The notes beneath the pieces are model-generated. The model saw nothing but the letters and a program-made list of their open reading frames with translations. It searched no databases and was not told the DNA's origin. A stretch of 30,031 nucleotides of DNA from an uncultured Prevotellaceae bacterium. GTDB lineage: Bacteria > Bacteroidota > Bacteroidia > Bacteroidales > Muribaculaceae. Shown here piece after piece: positions 25,245 to 30,031 of this stretch. Numbering within the stretch: position 1 is the stretch's first letter; every line of letters begins with the position of its first letter. The stretch is taken from contig CALEJB010000028.1 in the NCBI GenBank assembly GCA_937898675.1, positions 1 through 30,031 of the forward strand, given 5' to 3'. The translations under genes were made by a program, and so were the position numbers.

Positions 25245-28200
25245 CTATATATTGGCATTTACCTTGAACCTGGCGCCAGCCTCGTTGAGCGAATCCAGCA
25301 AGCGCCGGTCCACAGCGATGGGCTGCTTGGAGCGCAGCGCCACGTGGCTGCCCGTCGTCCTGTCGCTGATTACAAAATGAAGGTCGCAGCGGTTGTCCCC
25401 GTCGGCACCCAGGCACGGTTTCATGAAATCCACGTTTCGCAAATCGCTGTCCTGCAGATAAACGACGAGGTTCTTGACCATTTCGCCCTTGATATTCTCA
25501 AGCAAGTCGATGCTGTGGACATTAAACCTCACGACATCGCCGTAGCCCTTTTCATAGGCACCGCGGACCACAACTGCCAGCCCGTTGACGCCAAACTTTT
25601 GATAATCAACAAACTTGTTGCCAAACAGCATAAAGTCAAATGAACCGGTATAGTCCTCAATCTTCATGATGGCGAACTGGTTGCCCTTTTTTCCCATTCT
25701 GACCTGGAAATCCACAACGAGCCCTGCCATCGTCAATTCTTTGCCCACAGCATCGGCGGCTGCCTTGGCCTCGATGAGCGGCGTGTCACAGCCATAGGTC
25801 ACCTCCATGTAATAGGGATCGAGCGGATGGGCCGACAAATACATGCCGACGAGTTCCCGCTCGTGATTCAGGCGCTCGAGTTGTGACCAAGGCTCGGCAT
25901 TGGGGATCACCGGCGTGGCCACCTCGATGGCACCAAAAGCGCCAAACAGCGAGTTTTGCATCTCCTGCAGGCTCGCCTGATAACGTTGGCCAAAGCGTGT
26001 CAGCGTCTCGCTAAAGGTCTCGCCGCGGTGATTTGTCGCAAAGAAGTCCTCGCGTTTAATTTCCTCAAAGTCGTCAAAAGCACCGCCCAGCGCCATGGCT
26101 TCGAGCGCCTTGCGGTTGCAGGCGCCCTGGTTGACGCGCTGGACGAAGTCAAATATATTCTTATAAAGACCGTTCTTCTCCCTTTCCTCAACGATAGCGT
26201 CCACGCAACTGCCGCCCACGCCCTTGATGCCAGCCAGCCCAAAACGGATGCGGCCGTCCTTGGTGGCGCTGAAGCTCTTATAACTCTCGTTGATATTGGG
26301 CCCCAGCACCTCGATTCCCATGGCCTTGCACTCGTCCATGTATTTTGACAGTGTGGCGATGTCATTGAGGTTGCTGCTGAGCACGGCAGCCATGTACTCG
26401 CTGGGGTAGTTGGCCTTGAGGTAGGCCGTCTGGTAGGCAATCCAGCTGTAGCAGGTAGCGTGCGACTTGTTGAAGGCGTAGGAGGCAAACTTTTTCCAGT
26501 CCTCCCAAATCTTGCCCAGCACCTTCTTGTCGTGCCCGTTTTTCTCGCCGCCCTCATAGAACAGCGCTTCGAGCTCGTTCATCTTCTCGATTTGCTTCTT
26601 GCCCATCGCTTTGCGCAGGGTGTCGCTCTGGCCGCGTGTAAATCCCGCCAACTGTCGCGACAAGAGCATGACCTGTTCCTGATAGACGGTCACGCCATAG
26701 GTTTCCTTAAGGTATTTTTCCATGCAAGGGATGTCGTACACGATGGGTTCATTGCCGTGTTTGCGGTTGATGAACGAGGGGATATAATCCATGGGACCGG
26801 GGCGGTAGAGGGCGTTCATGGCAATGAGGTCCTCAAAACAAGTGGGATGAAGTTCAATCAGATACTTCTGCATGCCTGCCGACTCAAACTGGAAAGTGCC
26901 CGAAGTTCTCCCCTTGCAGTAAAGTTCATAGGTCTTGGGGTCGTCGATGGGAATCTTCTCGATGTCGATGTCAATGCCATGGTTGAGTTTGATGTTGGCG
27001 AGCGCCTCTTTGATGATGGAGAGGTTTTTCAGTCCTAGGAAGTCCATTTTGATAAGTCCTGTGCTCTCGATGACGCCGCCTTCATATTGGGTGACGATGA
27101 TGCGGTCGCCGTTGTTGTCGGTAGCGGTGCTCACGGGCACCCAGTCGGTGATGGGGTCGCGTCCGATGATGACGCCGCAGGCGTGTACGCCCGTGCTGCG
27201 CACGCTGCCTTCTAACTTCTCGGCAAAGCGAATCGTCTCTCCCACCCTCGGGTCCTCGTTGTCGAGTTCGGCACGGAACTGGTCGAAGCATTTGAGGCAG
27301 TTCTTGACGGTGATTTTGAATTTCTTGCCGGGTTTTTCGTCGGGCATCTCGTTGGGCGATCCTGGAATGAACTTGGCCAGTCGGTTGCTCTCGCCGATGG
27401 AGAGGTCCTCGACGCGCGCCACATCCTTGATAGCGCTCTTGGCCGCCATGCTGCCGTAGGTGACGATGTGTGCTACCTTATCAGCGCCATATTTCTCGGT
27501 CACATAGTTCAGCACCGCCGTGCGGCCGTCGTCGTCAAAGTCCACGTCGATATCGGGCAGCGAGATGCGGTCAGGATTGAGGAAACGCTCAAACAGCAGG
27601 TCGTATTTCATGGGGTCGATGTTGGTGATGCCCAGGCAATAAGCCACCGCCGAGCCAGCCGCCGAACCGCGTCCGGGGCCAACCGAGCACCCTAGCTTGG
27701 GCGCCATGTTGATGTAGTCCTGCACGATGAGAAAGTAGCCCGGGAAACCCATGTTGCGGATGGTATCCAGTTCAAAATCGAGGCGTTCGTGATGCTCCTC
27801 GTCAATCTCTCCCCAGCGTTTCTTGGCGCCCTCATATACGAGGTGGCGCAAGTAGTCGTCCTCGCTGTCAAATCCATCAGGCAAGGGGAAATCTGGCAGA
27901 ATAGGCTTGTGGTCAATACTGTAGAATTCCACCTTATCCAGAATTTCGTTGGTGTTGTGCAACGCTTCGGGGACATCGGCAAACACTTCGTTCATCTGTG
28001 CCGTGGTCTTGAACCACTCCTGCTTGCTGTAGAGCATGATGTCGGGGTCGGTGAGCTTCTTGCCCGTGCTGACGCAGATGAGGCGCTCGTGGGCGTCGGC
28101 ATCTTCTTCGTTGACAAAGTGGGAGTCGTTAGTGCAGATGAGCTTGATGCCCAGCTCATGGGCCAGTTTGATGAGCACCTCGTTGACCTCGATCTGCTTG

Positions 28201-28790
28201 GGATAGGTGTCGTGGCTGGCGCGTGCCACAGTGGCCTTGTGGCGCTGGAGTTCCAGGTAATAGTCGTCGCCAAAGACGCCCTGATACCACTTGACGGTCT
28301 CGCGCGCCTCGTCGAGCCGACCATTGAGGATGAGCTGCGGCACCTCACCACCCAGGCATGCCGAGCAGCAGATGATGCCCTCGTGGTATTTCTCCAGCTC
28401 GCTGTGGTCGGTGCGCGGGTGCATATAGAAACCGTCGGTCCAGGCGTTTGACACGATTTTGATGAGGTTTTTATAGCCCGTGAGGTTCTTGGCCAGCAAG
28501 ATGAGGTGTCGGCCGATGTCACGCTTGTCGGTGTGCTCATGGCGGTCGGTGTTAGCCACATACACCTCGCAGCCAAAGACGGGCTTGAACTTAGCATCGT
28601 CGTCGCGTCCTTTGTTGACCTTGCTCACATAGTCGTGAAAGGCCTTGATGCCGAACATGTTGCCATGGTCGGTAATCGCCATGCCCCGCATGCCGTCGGC
28701 AATGGCCTTGTCAACCATGTCCTTGATGGGTGCCATGCCGTCAAGGATGGAATATTGTGAATGCACGTGCAAGTGAACAAAGGGTATCAT
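25245..28790 (-). CDS. dnaE: DNA polymerase III alpha subunit
   Basis: An 1181-aa replicative polymerase catalytic subunit. The PHP domain starts at residue 5 (VHLHVHSQYSILDGM) and keeps its metal-ligand motifs: HLHVH, ITDHGN and CTNDSHF. The C-family palm carries the catalytic aspartates in LPDIDVDF, preceded by SVGPGRGSAAGS. The helix-hairpin-helix region (GIKGVGGSCVDAIVEE) and the OB fold (TMAGLVVDFQVRMGKKGNQF) follow near the C terminus. E. coli DnaE is 1160 aa. It is the first gene of dnaE-trxA. Confidence 0.97.
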   Translation of the reverse strand: MIPFVHLHVHSQYSILDGMAPIKDMVDKAIADGMRGMAITDHGNMFGIKAFHDYVSKVNKGRDDDAKFKPVFGCEVYVANTDRHEHTDKRDIGRHLILLAKNLTGYKNLIKIVSNAWTDGFYMHPRTDHSELEKYHEGIICCSACLGGEVPQLILNGRLDEARETVKWYQGVFGDDYYLELQRHKATVARASHDTYPKQIEVNEVLIKLAHELGIKLICTNDSHFVNEEDADAHERLICVSTGKKLTDPDIMLYSKQEWFKTTAQMNEVFADVPEALHNTNEILDKVEFYSIDHKPILPDFPLPDGFDSEDDYLRHLVYEGAKKRWGEIDEEHHERLDFELDTIRNMGFPGYFLIVQDYINMAPKLGCSVGPGRGSAAGSAVAYCLGITNIDPMKYDLLFERFLNPDRISLPDIDVDFDDDGRTAVLNYVTEKYGADKVAHIVTYGSMAAKSAIKDVARVEDLSIGESNRLAKFIPGSPNEMPDEKPGKKFKITVKNCLKCFDQFRAELDNEDPRVGETIRFAEKLEGSVRSTGVHACGVIIGRDPITDWVPVSTATDNNGDRIIVTQYEGGVIESTGLIKMDFLGLKNLSIIKEALANIKLNHGIDIDIEKIPIDDPKTYELYCKGRTSGTFQFESAGMQKYLIELHPTCFEDLIAMNALYRPGPMDYIPSFINRKHGNEPIVYDIPCMEKYLKETYGVTVYQEQVMLLSRQLAGFTRGQSDTLRKAMGKKQIEKMNELEALFYEGGEKNGHDKKVLGKIWEDWKKFASYAFNKSHATCYSWIAYQTAYLKANYPSEYMAAVLSSNLNDIATLSKYMDECKAMGIEVLGPNINESYKSFSATKDGRIRFGLAGIKGVGGSCVDAIVEEREKNGLYKNIFDFVQRVNQGACNRKALEAMALGGAFDDFEEIKREDFFATNHRGETFSETLTRFGQRYQASLQEMQNSLFGAFGAIEVATPVIPNAEPWSQLERLNHERELVGMYLSAHPLDPYYMEVTYGCDTPLIEAKAAADAVGKELTMAGLVVDFQVRMGKKGNQFAIMKIEDYTGSFDFMLFGNKFVDYQKFGVNGLAVVVRGAYEKGYGDVVRFNVHSIDLLENIKGEMVKNLVVYLQDSDLRNVDFMKPCLGADGDNRCDLHFVISDRTTGSHVALRSKQPIAVDRRLLDSLNEAGARFKVNANI

Positions 28791-28826
28791 ATTTTTCGTT
28801 CAAAAAAATGTGTTGATAAAGGATTG

Positions 28827-28858
28827 TAAAGGTACTGCCAATTTTGCACTCTTGCAAA
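28827..28858 (-). promoter_or_regulatory. Candidate dnaE promoter
   Basis: On the minus strand TTTG (28858-28855), a 20-bp spacer and TACCTTTA (28834-28827), one base off TAnnTTTG, about 37 nt upstream of the dnaE ATG. Confidence 0.5.
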
Positions 28859-28890
28859 TAAAGTTATTAACACGTTTTGGCATCAGGCGT

Positions 28891-29874
28891 TTATTTTATG
28901 TCGACGCCGAGCCTGCTCTGCATGATACGACCGCTTTCAGCAGAATTTCCATCATTTTCGCCTTCTTCGTTGGATGGCTCTGGAACTTTTTGTAATTTTG
29001 CATCCGAATTGGTATCAAAATCATTTGGCCTGGCGCTTAATTGCGTGTCGCCGTTTGGCATCTCAGGGGTTTGGTTTGATACCTTTTTATTTGTATAGTA
29101 GTCATTAAATTGTTCATAACCGTTTTTTACTTCGGTGACAACTGTATATCTAATACCATTGCCATCAGCATATCTATATTCTGCCAAACGCACATTACCC
29201 CGCTGTTTTTCAGCCACGTCGCCTTTTTTAATCACATCAGGAATCAGTAGAATATCATCAGCGGTAATCACCCCTACGCGTGTACCGTAATGCCTGAAAA
29301 CACTATGATTTACTCCTGCGCCTTTCTCATTACCTTTTCGTAATACGATATTGTGTTTATTGCCCTTGCCGTCGTTGTTGATGCCAGCATTAGGCTTACG
29401 AGAAATGACAATGCTGATGCCGTTGTCGCGTCCGCTGTGGTCAAAACCGCTCGTGTGAGCGTTGTGTTCAGCAAGACGGATGGTCACCACTTCGCCATTT
29501 ACCGTCTCAAAGGTCGCATACCGGCTATTGCTGCCTTGTTTAGTGGCTCCAATTGCATCTGCAATATCACCAAGAAATGTCCTGATGCCTGCTGTTGTAA
29601 TATTTTCACTATTTTTTGATGGTTGTTCAAGATTTTGTAGTACCTTTGCACCGTCAGCAGAAGAAATGGCAGTTCCTTTGAAAGAAGTTTCATCTTCCGG
29701 TAGAGCGGTTTCTTTTTGCTGATTTCTTTTTTTTGCCTCAGTCAGTACCTCGGCTGCACGCTTTGCAGCGTCCAGCACGCGCTGACCTTCATAGGTATCG
29801 GTAATCACCTCGATGCCCATGCCGCGCAGGTGCTCAACAACAGCGTCACGCAAAGCCGCCTCGCCGGCGCTCAC
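28891..29874 (-). CDS. C-terminal part of a mobile-element polyvalent-type protein with nuclease/toxin-like domain
   Basis: A 327-aa frame, opening at a GTG at 29874. The N-terminal stretch (AALRDAVVEHLRGMGIEVIT then EGQRVLD) is a recurrent segment of large polyvalent proteins of Bacteroides conjugative elements and phages. Residues about 92-160 (RYATFETVNGEVVTIRLAEH) recall another conserved segment of these proteins. Residues about 170-265 (NHSVFRHYGTRVG, DILLIPDVIKKGD, YTVVTEVKNGYEQF, DYYTNKK) resemble the PBECR family (phage-Barnase-EndoU-ColicinE5/D-RelE-like nucleases). The last 50 residues are hydrophilic. AAGGAG precedes the GTG by 7 nt, unusual for this phylum. Upstream the linker is in another frame (see next feature). 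Confidence 0.6.
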   Translation of the reverse strand: MSAGEAALRDAVVEHLRGMGIEVITDTYEGQRVLDAAKRAAEVLTEAKKRNQQKETALPEDETSFKGTAISSADGAKVLQNLEQPSKNSENITTAGIRTFLGDIADAIGATKQGSNSRYATFETVNGEVVTIRLAEHNAHTSGFDHSGRDNGISIVISRKPNAGINNDGKGNKHNIVLRKGNEKGAGVNHSVFRHYGTRVGVITADDILLIPDVIKKGDVAEKQRGNVRLAEYRYADGNGIRYTVVTEVKNGYEQFNDYYTNKKVSNQTPEMPNGDTQLSARPNDFDTNSDAKLQKVPEPSNEEGENDGNSAESGRIMQSRLGVDIK

Positions 29875-30031
29875 CGCGCTGCTCCTTCACGCCATTTTTC
29901 GCAGGCTTCTCTTGCTTGGAAAGACCGCCGCCGTCACCTGCGTCAAGCCCGTCATGCCTGCCTTCCGCATCTTCCCAAGCCTTTTCAGCGTCAGCCATTT
30001 CATCGCCTTCGGTAGTATTCGCAGTTCCTGT
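29846..30031 (-). pseudogene. Upstream part of the same polyvalent protein in a different frame (partial)
   Basis: From the right edge one frame is open for 61 codons, encoding an acidic, glycine-rich linker (DEMADAEKAWEDAEG then LDAGDGGGLSKQEK) that ends ERRRGGFA at TGA (29848-29846). The next ORF starts in the +1 frame at 29874, overlapping by 29 nt. In related proteins such a linker leads directly into the GEAALRDA segment, so this looks like one gene with a frame break: an extra base, two missing bases, or recoding. Whether it is a natural or a sequencing event cannot be judged here. Confidence 0.5.

Noticed and set aside
1..30031. CRISPR array or insertion sequence
   Set aside because: No regularly spaced repeats, transposase ORF or terminal inverted repeats were seen on either strand.

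Overview
The window looks like chromosomal DNA of a Bacteroidales bacterium, most likely Muribaculaceae or Prevotellaceae. Three things point there. The gene products and neighbourhoods are typical of the order: ftsK-lolA-like, dxs-trkA-trkH, dnaE-trxA, a secreted C10 cysteine peptidase with a dockerin-like tail, and a C-terminal piece of a Bacteroides-type mobile-element polyvalent protein. Most gene starts are preceded by the Bacteroidetes sigma-factor -7 box TAnnTTTG, often with TTG/TTTG about 19-20 bp upstream. Shine-Dalgarno sequences are mostly absent. Family assignments come from reading the translated proteins; no database search was possible.

Layout. 1-183: a divergent intergenic region with the probable 5' end of an unrecognised minus-strand gene. 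202-798: yigZ/IMPACT family (+), convergent with and touching tilS. 795-6246: a minus-strand cluster transcribed ftsK, LolA-like carrier, DUF445 membrane protein, tilS. 6403-11342: a minus-strand cluster transcribed small two-helix membrane protein, dxs, trkA, trkH (isoprenoid precursor synthesis plus Trk potassium uptake). 11515-13173: secreted C10 (streptopain-like) peptidase with its own promoter and GC-rich terminator. 13458-14133: tRNA-Ala(GGC) on minus, then tRNA-Ser(TGA) and tRNA-Arg(TCT) on plus, with clear promoters and terminators. 14186-17856: two translationally coupled ABC exporter half-transporters forming a heterodimer with one degenerate ATP site. 17893-18185: mostly non-coding. 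18186-22076: lepA followed by a Pif1/RecD-like helicase with C-terminal TPRs. 22186-24759: a secreted transglutaminase-like protein (+), divergent from lepA. 24836-28790: dnaE followed by trxA (minus). 28891-30031: the 3' end of a mobile-element polyvalent-type protein, apparently split across two reading frames.

Most of the window is ordinary core genome. The parts that look accessory or unusual are the right edge (toxin-like polyvalent C terminus with a frame break), the peptidase with a dockerin-like tail that lacks calcium loops, the orphan promoter region before the tRNA pair, and a 24-codon ORF at 17924 that resembles a glycosyltransferase N terminus. I did not find a convincing new multi-gene system, CRISPR array, insertion sequence or complete integrative element.
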